From: Nitrospira sp.
GTDB lineage: Bacteria > Nitrospirota > Nitrospiria > Nitrospirales > Nitrospiraceae
Assembly: GCA_024998705.1 (NCBI GenBank)
Contig: JACOEF010000347.1
Span: 1 to 5,778, forward strand
Direction of reading: 5' to 3'
DNA length: 5,778 bases
Within the stretch, counting starts at the first letter, position 1, and every line of letters begins with the position of its first letter. Below are positions 5,253-5,778 of this stretch, piece after piece. The notes beneath the pieces were generated by a model, which was not told where the DNA came from, made no database searches, and worked only from the letters and a program-made list of their open reading frames with translations. A program made the position numbers and the translations under genes.

Positions 5253-5778
5253 GCCAAGCGCCGGCAAAGGCGATCTCGCCAAGGCCATTCTGGGATTCGG
5301 CCGGACTGGGTCCCGCTACAACTCCGGGTCACGCCATCGGGTCGACGTTATCGAACTCCACCCTGATCTCTTGAAGATTCTCCAAGCCCATGAGGAGCTG
5401 AGCGTCGTCGGTTATGATTGGTTGACCTACGACGGCGTCTCTTACTACGACGCCATCGTCATGAATCCTCCCTTCAGCCAGGGCGCCCTCCATCTGCTGC
5501 GCGCGTGGGACTTTCTTCACAACGGCGAAATCGTCTGCCTCCTCAATCAAGAGACTATCGATAACCCCTACACTGAAGACCGTCGGAGGCTGGCCACAAT
5601 CATTGCGACACATGGCTCGGTGGAGCCTCTTGGCGCCTGCTTTCGCGCGGCGGAACGGCCCACCGATATTCCGGTCGCTCTCGTCTATCTCAAGAAAACC
5701 ACGGAGGATGATCGCATCCATCTCTGGCAGACAGCCGACCACGAACCATCCATTAACGACGACATCGGGCATCCTGAG
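5164..5778 (+). CDS. SAM-dependent DNA methyltransferase, N6-adenine type (partial, 3' end beyond window)
   Basis: The frame is open from the ATG at 5164 to the window end, giving 205 codons without a stop. It opens DFYPTPGAVAAKML (5-18), followed by the SAM-binding motif I FLEPSAGKGDLAKAI (28-42). An acidic strand end, VDVIELHPDLL (60-70), holds the residue expected to contact the SAM ribose. The catalytic motif IV is IVMNPPFSQG (98-107). NPPF is typical of amino-methyltransferases acting on adenine N6, and also occurs in some RNA or protein methylases. Downstream, IVCLLNQETIDNPYTEDRRRL (123-143) and AERPTDIPVALVYL (163-176) match a methyltransferase type seen in phages and conjugative elements, often followed by a DUF4942 domain. 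That domain, if present, lies beyond the window. No restriction endonuclease partner is visible, so it may be an orphan, host-evading or regulatory methylase. No target-recognition domain can be identified in the visible part. Confidence 0.82.
   Translation, partial: MFSEDFYPTPGAVAAKMLQKIDRNAVHFLEPSAGKGDLAKAILGFGRTGSRYNSGSRHRVDVIELHPDLLKILQAHEELSVVGYDWLTYDGVSYYDAIVMNPPFSQGALHLLRAWDFLHNGEIVCLLNQETIDNPYTEDRRRLATIIATHGSVEPLGACFRAAERPTDIPVALVYLKKTTEDDRIHLWQTADHEPSINDDIGHPE

Noticed and set aside
4976..5374. 132-codon open frame on the + strand bridging the TPGPW and methyltransferase genes
   Set aside because: It is out of frame with the conserved motifs of both genes, arginine-rich and without a ribosome binding site.
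5329..5772. 147-codon open frame on the - strand
   Set aside because: It is antisense to the methyltransferase, whose SAM and NPPF motifs show which strand is coding.
1..5778. CRISPR array, tRNA, rRNA, insertion sequence or attachment-site repeats
   Set aside because: No regularly spaced direct repeats, cloverleaf-like segment, transposase motif or long direct/inverted repeat was found on reading either strand.

Overview
The window is a compact, single-strand stretch of nine genes, all on the + strand. Gaps are short (about 10 to 90 bases), and nearly every gene has a purine-rich ribosome binding site. Base composition is moderately GC-rich by eye. No rRNA, tRNA, CRISPR array, insertion sequence or convincing terminator is visible. 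The gene content (B12-dependent ribonucleotide reductase, a Toprim primase, a TPGPW-type small phage protein and an N6-adenine-type methyltransferase) points to a bacteriophage or an integrated/conjugative element rather than core chromosome. A Nitrospirota-like or other environmental bacterial host is possible, but that is a guess from general sequence character and cannot be fixed from this window.

Layout. 1-179: 3' end of nrdJ (class II ribonucleotide reductase), recognisable by its cysteine-rich tail. 223-444: a small unknown protein. 536-2089: a Ycf46-like AAA+ ATPase. 2125-2442: a DUF1257/Ycf35-like small protein. 2463-2666: a DUF2997-like small protein with a histidine-rich tail. 2678-3589: a 303-residue helical protein resembling DUF3150. 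3647-4702: a DnaG-like Toprim primase whose zinc finger ligands are largely missing. 4773-5252: a TPGPW-family protein. 5164 to the window end: a methyltransferase with an NPPF motif, cut by the window edge and overlapping the previous frame by 89 bases.

The centre of interest is 536-3589. Four genes in tight succession encode an AAA+ ATPase and three small or helical partners. The first three match the ATPase / Ycf35 / DUF2997 set known from cyanobacterial and plastid genomes, which is still poorly understood. The fourth resembles a family I recall lying next to AAA+ (MoxR-like) ATPases in mobile elements. Here the set lies among DNA replication and modification genes.

The most striking feature is inside the ATPase. 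Its Walker B block (D282, E283) lies before the Walker A loop (residues 325-332), and sensor 1 (N388) follows only about 56 residues after the P-loop lysine. This is best explained by the beta3-alpha3 unit having been moved ahead of beta1, giving a segment-permuted AAA+ core. I infer that the module remodels a protein or nucleoprotein target during replication of the element; no target is visible in the sequence.
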